Assembly (NCBI GenBank): GCA_024752435.1
Contig: CP103027.1
Location: forward strand, 1,612,001 to 1,676,000
DNA length: 64,000 nt
Direction: 5' to 3'
From: Allantophomopsis cytisporea
Taxonomy: Eukaryota > Ascomycota > Leotiomycetes > Phacidiales > Phacidiaceae
Shown here: in pieces, positions 1-11,362 of the stretch
How the letters are laid out: each line of letters starts with the position of its first letter
Position numbering within the stretch: position 1 is the first letter of the stretch
Translations under genes and position numbers: made by a program
The notes under the pieces: generated by a model
Seen by the model: the letters and a program-made list of their open reading frames with translations, nothing else
Databases searched by the model: none
Told to the model about the DNA's origin: nothing

Positions 1-1032
1 GACCGGAGTCGAGCACCGGTACTTTGTTTCCCAGTTTACTGATGATTCAGAACTTCGAAGGTTGCTGTTTGTTCGTGATAGTGGTCGTGATAGCGGTACC
101 TGAGGTGAACGAGGAGAGCCTGGTTGATATGGTGTAAGACTGCCAGTATCTAGGCTTTCTGGCTCATAGAAAGGATTCGGGTGGATATGAAGCATTCGCA
201 GTTCACTGGAGGGTTTGAAGAGCTCAAGAATTTCGTAAGGAAGGTATCGTAATTTGTTGCTGGATATATTGAGTTCGGATAGTTTTGTGGCCTGGCCTAT
301 ACATGGAGGAAGTTCCCCGATGTGATTGTCACGTAAACTTAGCAAGCTAAGATGTTCAAGTTTGAAGATCTCGCCAGGAATGCTCTGAAGACAGTTTTGG
401 TAGAGGAAGACTCTCAGTTCAGGAACGAGCGGGGAAAAGGAAGTGCCAACAGCAGTAGCCGGGACGAATGCGTGGAGAGGCCGAATTGACTCGGGCGAAA
501 TAGACGTCAACATGTGGGATCTGTTCTCATCAGTTATGCCATGCGATGCCGACAGAGATACTCACGATAGATCTATACTCTCACTTCCTTTTTCTAGACA
601 TTCGGAAATCACACCATCCTCCCAGGCAACCTGCACTGGCTTTTGACTTCCTCGGAATGGATATTTTTGACTTGGTGGTGGAGGAGGTAGTGTTTCTTCA
701 AAGTCGACATCGGTACCATCACTTCCCAACCAAACTCCACTATCCAACTGCCGCTTCAACGTCCTGCTCTTCTTTTGACTCATTTGGGTATTCTCTCGTT
801 CTGATTCGTCCTCAGCTTCTTGCCTGTACCACGGTCCACGATACTGCTTTTTACGTCTCCCTTGTACGTAGTTGTCGACGGAGGGATCGTCGTCACTCGA
901 GAAGATAGGGTCACTGGACAGCGGGGGAGATGACTCGGAAAGACGGACGCGTTTCTTTGGAGGAAAGTTGGATTGTGCGTCGTTGGAATTATTCCACGCC
1001 GTAAGACGTGGTAGAGTAGGTTCCTCATCCAT
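1..1032 (-). CDS. Leucine-rich-repeat protein, 3' end outside window
   Basis: Two exons are visible: 566-1032 and 520 down past position 1. The 45-nt intron (521-565) has a GTGAGT donor, a CAG-type acceptor and an ACTGA branch-like site, and the join keeps frame. The start ATG at 1032 lies in a good ACCATGG context. The first ~155 residues are Ser/Pro/Glu-rich and basic (PPKKRVR nuclear-localisation-like motif near residue 25) and look disordered. Exon 2 carries typical LRR spacing (LSLLSLRDNHIGELP, LSELNISSNKLRYLP), followed by a Ser/Pro-rich tail. The repeats suggest a protein-binding scaffold, possibly nuclear. The partner is unknown and the C-terminus is missing, so no closer family is claimed. 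Confidence 0.8.
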
Positions 1033-1950
1033 GGTGATATATGAGACAGCCCTTCTCCCTCCTCTGAAGTCAGTCTGGAGGATTGAACGCGTTACTAGAG
1101 TTGGTCTCGTGGGGGAGTTGTGATAAGGCGAAAGTCGCGTCCCTCGGGGGCTTCAACTGCACGGGCCCGAATCTGACTCGTTACGTAGTTACGCTCGTTG
1201 GGGGGACCCGTCAGGAGCGTATTGGCACGAATAGGGTCTTTCGCCGATCAAGTCCCGCGATTTCTTCCCTTCCATGCCAGGTGTTTGGGGCGTTTTACCG
1301 CTTTTTAACCCCACGATTTCCGCTAATTCACAGATATCCGGGGACTACAGCAATGCGGTACTTATTCATTGTCTTTATATTTGCTGATGATAATTCAACA
1401 CGAATGTGTATGCACCACTGTATATAGACTACGTTATCGTCAACACCCTTGAATTTGGGTCTATACACTCAGAAATAACACTCAATGCTTCAATTAACTT
1501 TGCTTTCTTGTTCTTGACCATAGTCAATTCGATGAGATAGGTACAAACACATTGTTGCACGTATGCGGAAACGTATAGAGGCATAAGGACTTTGCTTTAC
1601 ACGATGCATCAGATTCTTCTCATGGCGAACAAAAAGGAGACTCGACCATGGAAATCCACTGATACGTACATACATACTTCCATGGCCTGATACAAATAAG
1701 TACGTACCCATCGAGTGCCGATTAGTATTCCGTTTAGGCTGTGATATGCATCACATCGCTCATTTTTACGCTCAACCTCCCTACGTGCTTATGAAAGTAG
1801 TTGTGGCTTGAGGAGGCTGCGGCACAATGATGAAGGACAGATGCCGACCCTACAAATCTCTTTCTTTCGCTTCTCATCACTCCGTAACGCCGAGGTTAAT
1901 GCAGTGCAGGAAAGTGTAATGCAAAGAAGAAGAAAAAAAAGAAGAAACAT
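1033..1950. other. Intergenic, no gene seen
   Basis: This stretch holds the 5' region of the LRR gene and the 3' flank of PLP2. Short open frames on both strands lack family features and overlap each other. A GA-rich run near 1924-1945 lies just beyond the PLP2 stop and is probably 3'UTR. Confidence 0.5.
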
Positions 1951-2774
1951 CTAATCCCAATCATCATCGTCCTCCACATTTGCCTGTCTCTTGCTGTCCC
2001 GAATACCTCCTTTCTGTTGTGCCATCTCCTCTTCATCCTCGCGATCTCTTCTTCTCTTCAGTATTCTCATATCGGTGTCCTTAACAGCTCCAACCTCAAC
2101 AAGTAGATCCTCCATCTCCTTCATGCCCATACGTACTCCTCCAACAGTCATCAGAGTGACGATTTGCTTCACAATGTCACCCTTGTTGTATACCAAAATT
2201 GTGGGACAGTTCTTGTCAGGGTAACCCTCAATAGCCTGATCTGCTCTGATCTGGCAGAACTTGACTTCTCCAAAGTCCTGTGCAGCCTGTCGCCAAAGCT
2301 CTGTGAGCACTCTTGACTCGATGTTTGTTCCCATACTCGAGATCAAATTCACCAGCACCGGACCATCCTGTGAGGCATCCGTGACTTCGCGCGAGTAGTC
2401 TGGTTTAGAAATAGGATACACAGCGCCGTGCTTTGACTTCTTAGCCAACGATTGCATTTCCTGCATCCGTTGCTGTTTGTACTTTTCGAGGAAGGCATCA
2501 TCTTCATCGTCTTCGAGCTCATCCAGTTCATCAAGATCCTTCCCTTCCAGGCGATTTTCGTGCGCAAGACGTCGACCTTCAAGAATTGCCTCTTCAATGA
2601 ATGGTGTTGGAGAGGGTGGCTTTTCTGGAATTACTCCATGTTTTCGTAGAATGTCGTTCCTGATGGAGGGGTAAGAATGCGCTTAACAGGAGAGAGGTGA
2701 GGAGCTCACCATTCGGTGTCGGCATTTGGATCGTCAATTGGCACATTGATGCGTTCATCCATAGGAGCTGCCAT
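1951..2774 (-). CDS. PLP2: Phosducin-like protein (thioredoxin-fold CCT co-chaperone)
   Basis: Exons are 2710-2774 and 1951-2659, with a 50-nt intron at 2660-2709 (GTGAGC donor, CAG acceptor). The product is 257 aa. The N-terminal helical part (W-x-D-I-L-R-K-H-G, then a run of acidic residues) leads into a thioredoxin-like domain (VLVNLISSMG, VKFCQIRADQAIEGYPDKNCPTILVY) and an acidic tail ending DDDDWD. This is the layout of the PLP2 branch of phosducin-like proteins. In yeast these cytosolic proteins bind the CCT/TRiC chaperonin and help actin and tubulin folding, and PLP2 is essential there. The gene is divergent from RPS27. The subfamily assignment is by eye. Confidence 0.9.
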
Positions 2775-3242
2775 GATGAAAGGAAGGTGTAGTTTCAGCA
2801 GGTGGAAGCGGGAGAAAGGTAGATTTGGTGGGGAATCACAAGGAGTAATATGTGTATTCAGCCTACCACCTGAACTTACTACAACATACCACCTTGCTCC
2901 TTGCACCTCTCCAAAAAGCGTCAGCCTGGTATGTTTGCACTGTTTGCATTTGTTGCAACTCTTGCACACTCCACAATCACAGACAAATTCGCTACGGCGG
3001 ACCGGCAGAAACAGCATGCGCATATCTTCCACCCAAAATTGAAAACTTAGGGCTTCGCTAGGGTTGGACTAATAATCTACGACGAAATTCGCCTCGCTAC
3101 TCACACGACCCCCTCCGGATCACGATCTTCGACCATCGACAACGACTGACACTCGCTATCTACGTCTATCGCACGAACCGAAATCGACGAAAGACCCGTC
3201 AGTCACTCATCGAGATAACAAAGTCCGAAAAAAAACGTCAAG
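2775..3242. promoter_or_regulatory. Divergent PLP2 / RPS27 promoter region
   Basis: A 468-bp gap separates the two start codons. It contains two TAGGG telomere-like boxes about 180-195 bp upstream of the RPS27 ATG: TTAGGG at 3047-3052 and CTAGGGTT at 3058-3065. Telobox-like sites bound by Tbf1-type factors are known in ribosomal-protein promoters of several fungi. Their role here is inference. The AC-rich stretch just upstream of the RPS27 ATG is typical of fungal leaders. Confidence 0.4.
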
Positions 3243-3793
3243 ATGGTAAGGAATCCCGGGTGCCCCGTGCAGTGTGGCAAGATATAAACAGCGGAGGAAC
3301 AAATGGAAATCGCGACAATCAACGACCACGACAAAAGCATCGAAAGAGGAGGAATGGAAGCAACAGCAGGCGGATGATGAGGTGCACAAAAGAATGGAAG
3401 ATGCTAGGATGGTCAAATGGATCGCGAAGAATGGAAATACGGACATCATCAAGAACACCCGGCTAACGAGGTTCTGCTCGTATAGGTTCTCGCCGTTGAT
3501 CTTCTCAACCCAACCCCAGCCGCTGAGGCGCGCAAGCACAAGCTCAAGGTACGCTGAAAGCACAAATCGGATCCGATTCAAAGCAAACAGCGAACTAATA
3601 CTCTCATCAGCAATTGGTCCCAGCTCCAAGATCCTTCTTCATGGACGTCAAGTGCCCAGGATGCTTCACCATCACCACCGTCTTCTCTCACGCCCAGACC
3701 GTTGTCATCTGCGCTGGATGCTCAACTGTTCTCTGCCAGCCAACCGGTGGTAAGGCCAGACTCACTGAGGGCTGCTCTTTCAGAAGAAAGTAG
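3243..3793 (+). CDS. RPS27: 40S ribosomal protein S27 (eS27)
   Basis: Three exons are seen: 3243-3245 (only the ATG codon), 3486-3548 and 3611-3793. The introns are 3246-3485 (GTAAGG...TAG) and 3549-3610 (GTACGC...CAG). The spliced product is 82 aa, the normal eS27 length. It has the zinc-ribbon cysteines CPGC and CAGC spaced as in the family, and it ends in GCSFRRK. The protein belongs to the small ribosomal subunit in the cytosol. The first coding exon being a lone start codon explains why the reading frame appears to have no start. Exon joins follow the family sequence closely. Confidence 0.95.
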
Positions 3794-4927
3794 ACTATTC
3801 GTCTCGCTGCTTTCTTTTCCTCTTCGCCACGATTTTTCACGCATCGATCATCTCTTTCCCCACCCTTTCGACACGAAAACTAGCTCTTGCCTCTAGTATC
3901 GATTCGATTTCGCGGATAGAAGATGGATCCTGCCAAAAATCCTACACTGCAAAAGGGCGTTTGGGTCTCCGGATATCTTGCATCACACACTTTTTCATTA
4001 TGTATTATGTCGATATGCGAAAAAACTGCATGGGTGGAAGCTGAAATGGCTATTCTACGAATGTTTGATCGGTCTGTGATGGACTTTCGGCATGAGGAGT
4101 GGAATGCTTGTTGAGGATTGCTACATACTCCAGTGCAGGCGGAGGATTGGACTTGCTTGCTTTACAATATACAAGATCACCACAACTCAAGTTTTTTCAC
4201 ATATCATGTGCACTCGACAGATGACAAGAAGTGACAAGCTCGTAACCTAGGCTGCTGAACCATAATAAAAGTCACAGTATGATTCACCACTTAATATATC
4301 TTTAGCTTCGAATCAAAGTTTTGTAGGCTCAGATCAGCCACATCAATTTTCTACCAACACAAGTCAGCACGCAAATGATGTGCCAATTACGTGATGACAA
4401 CTTGTATTGAATTACCCTCAAAAATGCTCAGATTAGATGGAAAGGCTCTTTGCCCGATACCATAGAACCCAGAAATTACGAAAAGTACACCTCTCAAGTA
4501 AGCACACAAACCTGATCCACTCCTTAGCAACATAGATCATGGACCATGTACCAGAGACCGCGAATATTTGATAACCTCATCTACCCCACTTCAATGTTTT
4601 GCACTACCCGTTCATAGCCCGTCGATAGCGAGAAAGATACTATCACGTGAGCTGGCGGTTTATCCACTGACCTGGAAACGCGGAATTGTCGCGAGGCTGA
4701 CGCGACTTGTGTAATCCTGATGTGGTAGCCCCGCCTTGTCTTCTTTCAATTTCGTGAATTTCCCAGCACTCCCTTTCACTCCACTCTGCTCGTACATCTC
4801 CACTCTACATAATCTCCGCATACTCTTGCATAAGAACGTCATAAAGTCCCCATTGTCTCCATTACTTTCCTTTCAATACTACATACAATCCGAATTAATT
4901 GTTACAATACACTATAAACCCAGCATA
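3794..4927. other. Intergenic, no gene seen
   Basis: This is the 3' flank of RPS27 and the promoter/leader of the RNR-inhibitor gene. Small open frames (3923-4114, 4660-4842) have no recognisable features. The C/T-rich stretch at 4740-4870 is probably the 5' leader of the downstream gene. Confidence 0.45.
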
Positions 4928-5587
4928 ATGCCTTCCACATCCCACCGTCAGAAACGTCCATATTCTGGACAAGCGTCCATTACCTCGTTCTTCCACCCAA
5001 CCTCCGAATCTCCTACAACAGAACATTCAACACAGCGCTCCCTATCGCCGGCACTTCCACCAAGCATTCAATCCAATTTGCTCAGCGTCGGTATGCGAGT
5101 CAGAAAGTCCGTTCCAGAGGGATACAAAACCGGCTCTTACAGTGCCTTCACACTTTTCAACGATAACTCAACGTATGCTCAACCGGCAGAGAAAAGTGAG
5201 AAGAAGATCGAGGGGTCAAGTAGACCGCTAGTATATGGGGGTGCAAGGAAGGAACTCACGCCCTTTTGTGGGCTGATGAAGGTTGGCGGCATGGCTGTCC
5301 AGGAGCATGAGGTCACCGAGGATGGGTGGATGGGTGGGAGTCAGGAGTCCATGGCGAGCTCTGTCAGCGAGGGAAGTGTAATGGGGAGTGGGAAGCGGAG
5401 GTTTGAGGACGAGGAGGAAGAAGAAGAAGAAGAGATGGATGCTTTCGCCGAGAGGAAGCTTGCCATGCCGAAGAGCAGGTTGGTCAGGAGCAAAGGGAAG
5501 GCGCCCGAGAACATGGATTTCGAGGACTTTGAAGAGGCAGAGTTTCTGGATCCGCGATGGAGAGAGGAGCATATGGACGATGCTTGA
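4928..5587 (+). CDS. RNR-inhibitor family protein (Spd1/Dif1-like) with PIP box
   Basis: This is a single exon of 219 aa. I start at the ATG at 4928 because the upstream in-frame sequence is leader-like. Residues ~50-68 carry the conserved core of the ribonucleotide-reductase inhibitor family (LLSVGMRVRKSVPEGYKTG), shared by Spd1, Dif1 and Hug1-type proteins. These proteins control RNR by inhibition or by nuclear import of the small subunit. Residues 15-22 (QASITSFF) match the PCNA-binding PIP consensus Q-x-x-I-x-x-F-F. A Glu run (near residues 160-167) and an acidic C-terminus with a conserved-looking FEDFEEAEFLDP segment follow. The protein is probably small, disordered and nuclear. The family call is firm on the core motif. 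Which sub-role it plays cannot be told. Confidence 0.8.
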   Translation: MPSTSHRQKRPYSGQASITSFFHPTSESPTTEHSTQRSLSPALPPSIQSNLLSVGMRVRKSVPEGYKTGSYSAFTLFNDNSTYAQPAEKSEKKIEGSSRPLVYGGARKELTPFCGLMKVGGMAVQEHEVTEDGWMGGSQESMASSVSEGSVMGSGKRRFEDEEEEEEEEMDAFAERKLAMPKSRLVRSKGKAPENMDFEDFEEAEFLDPRWREEHMDDA

Positions 5588-6480
5588 GTCTTAGTTGATA
5601 AGAAAGCTTCATATTGGTGTTGCTATTGTGGGGGAAATTCTTGGCGTTTGGGAAGGACATAGCGATATGGGAGTCTTTTGTGCTTTGCATAGCGAGTTGG
5701 GATTATTAGTTGCTTGTCACAGTACGCTGCAGTTTTGGCGGATACATCAAGTTGTTTGAATCCTGGATTTCGGCTCATTTGATTTTGATTGCAACATGGT
5801 TTACCGTTCTAAGATATCTGTACCACGTTACTATTCCGTAATTTCATACTCCTGGTAATTTTGACCCGAAAACCGCAGGAAATTTGCTTATCTCGATTAT
5901 CATCCAACCTCGCAATCTTTTGCATTCGACTGTAGCAATCTGAAGGAGATTAGTAACAAAGCTATGGAACCATGTATGTGAAGTGAAGAGATTGCTCAAG
6001 AGTACAAGTTAAATTGTTCACAGATACAGAATATATTATTGGCGAGATCTCCAGTATCGCCATCGCCTTTTCGTGAAGAAGTTCGTGTGCTTTCACTCTA
6101 TGGCCTACAGCTTATAACTTCCGAAGTAGACTATCCAAAGTCGCTGTGTATGTCAAAATGGAGATCTTGATTGTACGTGGGAGTAAATACAATAGATTTC
6201 ACTAAGGACTCCACACTGAAGAAGTAGACTGCCTATAAGGATTTGTCTTGCTATGATAGCTGTTGGGAGGTCAGTCAATTCCCCACTTGTAAGTGCCTAC
6301 GAGATGTTGACGAAATTTAGGCAATGTAAACACAGGGTAGTGTCGATTGTACAGGCACACTTGAGAGGCTACAATTTTCGAAACTTCGTATTTATACATG
6401 TTCCTATTTACAAGTGTCATAGGTCAGCAGCTCCACCAAAGTGTTGTCAAAACTTGAGATTTGGTACACAATTTTATTAA
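5588..6480. other. Intergenic (convergent 3' ends), no gene seen
   Basis: The region lies between the stop codons of the RNR-inhibitor gene (+) and the dehydrogenase (-). It is AT-rich with no coding features. Both 3'UTRs are expected here. Confidence 0.45.
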
Positions 6481-7584
6481 TTACTTTAGCCAGGCTTGAA
6501 ACGGATAAACAACTGCTTTCAACATATCCCAACTCCATCCGACCCATCCTCTGGCAGCCTCAAATTGATTCAAGGCCATATTAAACCTCCTCACAAAAAC
6601 CTCGCAGTCTTCAAAGTCATCGGCGTAAGCCTCCCAAATAGAGACTTCTTTTCCATCTTTAAAATGAGGAAGCACACTGAACTCGCTATCTCCTTCGGCG
6701 TTGATGTTGATTTTCAATTTTGGACCAATTACAAGACCTCTGCCGCAAATGGTACTGTCAGCCATTAAACGTGTACCAGCATCAATGACATCTTCCGGCT
6801 TGCCCATGGCACCGCCTGCCAGCAAGACGCGTGCGACGGCAGGTAGAATAGGCGTGTCAATGAAATAGGGGCAAAGCATATTGACCCTTATGCCATTCAT
6901 GAAACTCGTCCCACGAAGAGAACGGAAAAGACCTAAGACACCGTGCTTGGAGACATTGTACAAAACCTGGCCCGGCAAAGGCCCCAAGCTGGCGACTGAG
7001 CCAATGAGGAGAAGATGGCGGTCCCTGTTATATTTAGACGGAACTTTGGTTTGGTTCCGGGTTGATTGAGGGTTTCGGGGAAGATAGAACATGGCAAGAT
7101 GCGCTGTGTAAAGAACTCCGACTAGGTCAACTTCGAAGCAGCGAAGGTTTGGTGGCGAAGGTGAGGGGGCGTCAAGGTCTTGAGGCGATTCAAATGTTGG
7201 GTGGGAATCGGCTATGCCTGCGTTTGCTACTATTGCATCGATTCCTCCGTGAGGGCTCAGTTGCGATGCCGTTCTAAAAAAGTCTACCTGCGACTGCCAG
7301 GATGTCACATTGCAGTTGACATAATGGAGATTTGGGTTTCCAGTTGAGGCTCGTACTTCAGCGACAAGTGATAGACCTTTTTTGTCGTTGATATCGCCAA
7401 TAATCACGTTTGCTCCATGCGCAGCCCACTTCCTGAAGAATCCTTCTCCGAAACCACTTGCACCCCCAGTAATGACAATTGTTTTTCCTGAAATGGTTGT
7501 AGCATCATATGGAAGTGATGTGTCTACTGGCGGTGATTGTCGTACTTTGTCTACGAGAGACACCACGCGCTCAGTATTTGACAT
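6481..7584 (-). CDS. Short-chain dehydrogenase/reductase, NAD-type
   Basis: Single exon, 367 aa from the ATG at 7584. The frame is open upstream to about 7641 but has no earlier ATG. The Rossmann motif TGGASGFG is at residues 39-46. Asp64 follows the second beta strand, which favours NAD over NADP. NAG is at 121-123, and the catalytic set is Ser196, Tyr209 and Lys213 (YNVSK). The layout resembles 15-hydroxyprostaglandin-dehydrogenase-like SDRs, but a C-terminal extension of about 80 residues after the core makes it longer than the usual 250-280 aa. The likely role is oxidoreduction of an unknown alcohol or ketone in the cytosol. Confidence 0.88.
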   Translation of the reverse strand: MSNTERVVSLVDKVRQSPPVDTSLPYDATTISGKTIVITGGASGFGEGFFRKWAAHGANVIIGDINDKKGLSLVAEVRASTGNPNLHYVNCNVTSWQSQVDFFRTASQLSPHGGIDAIVANAGIADSHPTFESPQDLDAPSPSPPNLRCFEVDLVGVLYTAHLAMFYLPRNPQSTRNQTKVPSKYNRDRHLLLIGSVASLGPLPGQVLYNVSKHGVLGLFRSLRGTSFMNGIRVNMLCPYFIDTPILPAVARVLLAGGAMGKPEDVIDAGTRLMADSTICGRGLVIGPKLKININAEGDSEFSVLPHFKDGKEVSIWEAYADDFEDCEVFVRRFNMALNQFEAARGWVGWSWDMLKAVVYPFQAWLK

Positions 7585-8321
7585 TTTGTGAAAGTCTTCT
7601 GATGCCAATGATAATAAACCAGACTGGCTAACTCGAGTCAAGAAGTGACTACAATGAACATATAAAAAGATCTAGGGCAAAACTGAGAAAAATACGCAGG
7701 GATTTTTCTAGATATGCTGCGAGGATGTTCTTGGAGGCAATGATATCCAAGGCATGAAAAAGCAGTGAAATTTATACTTAGAATATGATATGAGCAAAGG
7801 GAGCGCCATTAGTGAGGTCGCCATGCTCAAGCTGATATTCAACCTCGGCATTCACGCAAGGTGTATGTTCGAGGTATCTAGAGTCCACAGACTTGGCCAA
7901 GTTCAGTAAGACTATTGAGGTAATCAGGTACGATCGTCTACCTGTAGTCACCAATGGCTTCGAATTCTACTGTCCACTTGAATGCTTTTCGAAAAGAGCC
8001 GCTACTCATTGGTTGGATTATTGCGAACTTGATTTTCTGGAAGTGGTCTCATTTGTCTTGATAGTAAGTCTGACAGAGAGAGTACTAGGCAAATTCAGCA
8101 GTGATAATCATTTGTTGTGAGCAGATTGCGGGGAAAGCTTCATAAAATAAGGTAGTTCGGCAGTCGGCGCTGAATCGCCGCATATCAAGCTAACCACACT
8201 TACTCTAGTCTATAATCATCAATTTAGAGCCTCATTCATATGGTTCTGGGAATTGGCGACGACGACCATCAACTGCCAGTTCTACCCATTGACGCTCAAG
8301 ACTATCGTCAAATCCGCCATC
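7585..8321. other. Divergent intergenic region, no gene seen
   Basis: It separates the divergently transcribed SDR (-) and uS14m (+) genes and should hold both promoters. Short open frames (for example 7893-8120) show no family features. Confidence 0.45.
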
Positions 8322-8829
8322 ATGTCGATGTTCCGTGCGAAGAAGCTCGATTTGGGTTGTTTTATCAACACCAAGATCGTTCGCGACCATACCAAGCGCA
8401 AGGTTTTTGCTGAACATGAGACTGAGAGGTATGCGCCCTTTGACCTCTTTTCCTTCTGAATTGAGCCAACAATGTTATCGTGAATACTGATGGCTAACAT
8501 GGTGGTTAGACAAGCACTTCGATACATCATTCGCAACATGTCTCTTCCAGCTCGAACACGCGCACAAGCACAACTTCAATTGACGCAGATGCATGCATAC
8601 ACTCGCCCTACGCAAATCCGTAACCGATGTATCGAAGGTGGCAAAGGAAGAGGTATCTTGCGTGACTTTAAATTGTCTAGAGTATGTGATCCCGCAGACT
8701 TTTGCTGAGAACATTGGCGAAGGGGTTTCATGATATAACATGGATACTTTACTGATACGAGCACAGTACAACTTCCGATTGAACGCTCTTGCAGGATCTA
8801 TTCCTGGTGTCAAGAAGGCCAGTTGGTAG
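8322..8829 (+). CDS. MRP2: Mitochondrial small-subunit ribosomal protein uS14m
   Basis: Three exons: 8322-8428, 8510-8681 and 8767-8829. The introns are GTATGC...TTAG and GTATGT...CAG, and the phases agree. The product is 113 aa, close to yeast Mrp2 (115 aa). The C-terminal half carries the S14 signature (NRCIEGGKGRGILRDFKLSR) and the standard ending PGVKKASW. The N-terminus (MSMFRAKKLD) is basic. The protein belongs in the mitoribosome. The frame is open upstream of the ATG, but homology-like sequence begins at MSMFRAKK, so I chose that start. Confidence 0.93.
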
Positions 8830-9623
8830 ATGGATCACGGCTTTTTGGCTTGTACAATTCCTTTTAGCCAAGAGATGGACACAAATGAGAGGCAATCTTG
8901 GGAGCCGAGAACGAGTTGTATACTATGAAGTTGGGTTGTGCATAAAAAGGCGTTTGGGAGGGTTGTAGCTATATTCGAGGTTCGGAATGGCTCATATACT
9001 GTACATCAATTACTTGAATACGGTCCAAATCTAAAGTCCTTGTTCACGTTGTAGAATCTGTGAGTTCCGATTCTAAGAACTTGGACTGGTCAAAGTAGCT
9101 ACAGCTGTGAGGTATGCTGACCTTCTTCATGTACTGTACACGTTGATCAACCGTACAATTTGTAGGATAGAGAGTATATCATTGCATTTCACAATCACAT
9201 ACTATGCGGGTTCCTGCAGGTAGCAAACAATTCACTTATGAAGGAGAGCCATGAGAAGTACATGAAAGTCTGCAAACACCCCGAGCTATAACATTGCGAA
9301 TGAAATATTTTGGATAAGGATCTACTCTATTCTTATTCTGACTTATGATTGTTGCAAGCAGAACCAAGAAGAGTCATCGTCATTGATCAAAAACTCGACG
9401 TCAAACATATACCTGCGCAATTGCTCTTCCCAATTGTACTTTAGCTTCTTCCAGACTCACATCGCACACCCACTCAGCTCCTACAATAAATATCTCGACG
9501 ACCTGATTGTCCAAGCTCCAGCAATTCATCTCGCAGTCTGTTTCCCCTACTGTCTGCACTAACAAATATACAACTTCATAATCCAATCGCATTAACACCT
9601 TCACTTCCATCCATCTCACCACC
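8830..9623. other. Intergenic, no gene seen
   Basis: This is the 3' flank of uS14m followed by the promoter of the Arb2-domain gene. The last ~120 bases before the ATG are pyrimidine/CA-rich, as in fungal leaders. No coding feature is supported. Confidence 0.45.
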
Positions 9624-10944
9624 ATGTTCCGAAGACTTCCATCAGGTTTACCACCCGAGCCAAAGTTTCCCTCTGATCTCAAAGGCTTAGGATACTTTGT
9701 TGATAAAGCCACTGATGAGATCCGCTTGATCGAAAACCCGAGGGCTTACTTCAACTACTTCCTTACCAGAAATGAACGTTGGAACGATGTTCAGCGTGAA
9801 ATGATGAACGGTGCCTCTCCTGATACTCAAGCTTACCCAGTTCATCTTACTGTGATGAACAAGAGCTAACAGTAGTGGCTTAGGCGCAATTCGCGAAATA
9901 GTGCTCAGCCGTCTTCACGCTCTCGGCCTCGAAGATCTTCGTCTCCCTATTGGCGCAAAGCAAGAGGATCCTCACATTCCAATTCTCGTGTCAAAGAACC
10001 TTTCCACCGCAAAGCGCGTCATACTGTTCATTGGTGATCACTCTCAAGACTTGGGAATCCTAGCTTACCGCATTGTTGGTGGCGCTGGTGGCATCAACGC
10101 TGGCTCTGTGGTCAACATGGTCAAGTATATTCAATCTAACATGCCCGATGTTGCAATCATTATCGGCAACCTTGGTCAGTTGAGATGGTGGCGTCGAGGT
10201 GGTAAGGCGGTTACTGTGCCTTCCTGGTATGCTAATCCTCGCAAGAGCGCTGTACATGATGCTCCACGCTTCGATGAGATCAGAAATACAGTGCAGGGAA
10301 ACAGAACTACCGCCGAACATGTCGATTATCTCATCAACTCGGTCGTTGGAAAGCTCTGTGGATCTCAGGCAATCGTTGATATTATTTCCGTCAGTGATGG
10401 AAGCCTTCAGGTGTGTTATTTTCTGGATGATAAGAAGAATTGGGAGCGTTGGGGGAAGAGGCTGGGTGGTTTGGTTATGGTGGCACCTTATCACCGTGTA
10501 CAGGATCTCGAGAACCAGGAGCTCGTAGATTGGCTTGTAAAGCGTGCTCATGCTTATATCCTCTCGAATGCTCCCGCTGGAGTCCCAGTTCGTGGCCACA
10601 ATGGCACCAAGACAACTCCTGGTTTTGGCGCGACATGCTACAGCCTGGGTGAACCATTCATCATCGAGAGTATTCTGCCAAAAGGATATGAAACGGTGGT
10701 AGATTGGTTGAAGGAGGTTCGCGAGCATGAACAGTACGAAAATAAAAAGGTCTGTATCATTGAGACTGATGAGGAGAACGTTCCAGAGACCTGGGATACT
10801 GTCCAAGGTGGAGATGGCAAGTGGCTTGGTGCAGAGCCTGATATCGATGATCCTACAACCAAAGGCAATGATTCCATGGCGTCTTGTGAGAAGAAGGAAC
10901 CAAATATCATAGTCGAGAACGTTGATGTTATCACTGAGATCTGA
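9624..10944 (+). CDS. Arb2-domain protein
   Basis: Exons are 9624-9810 and 9884-10944. The 73-nt intron has a GTGCCT donor, a GCTAAC branch site and a TTAG acceptor, and it is the only join I found that keeps frame and continuity (VQREMMN then GAIREIVLSRL). The product is 415 aa. The N-terminal LPPEPKFPSDLKGLGYF and IENPRAYFNYFLTRNERWN segments and the alpha/beta core (VILFIGDHSQDLGILAYR) fit the Arb2 family. That family includes fission-yeast Arb2 of the Argonaute chaperone complex and the C-terminal region of Hda1-type deacetylases. Nuclear heterochromatin or RNAi function is inference from the family. The acidic C-terminal ~60 residues look disordered. Confidence 0.72.
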
Positions 10945-11362
10945 GGGGCTCATAAGTTTCGGTGGACTTGGAAGATTTGGTTCAGATCAGGCCTACTGAA
11001 ATTATAGCTTTGCTTGGTATGAGCACATACTTGTCGAAAGATCTGCTTAATTATCCACAAAATCAAATCATCAATCATCTTAATACTTGTGCACTGATAT
11101 CAGTCATCCGTGAATTTAGCGTTACTAAAGGACTCGTGCTCATTTACCGCTCCTCAATCATTCGCCGTCCAGTAGTGATCCAAGAGCCCAGATGTATCAT
11201 TTAATGCGGTGGGAAAATGCATTGCTAATAGCTAGCTTATTTGCTTACAAGAATCGAACAACAGTACTCGTACAAACTCCGTGACCGCAAGCAACACCTC
11301 ACCTACATCACCAGGAAAGTCCTCGTTGGAAATCAACAGGATTTTGAAGGTTAGCATTCTTC
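10945..11362. other. Intergenic (convergent 3' ends)
   Basis: It lies between the stops of the Arb2-domain gene (+) and the TPR gene (-). No gene seen. Confidence 0.4.
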
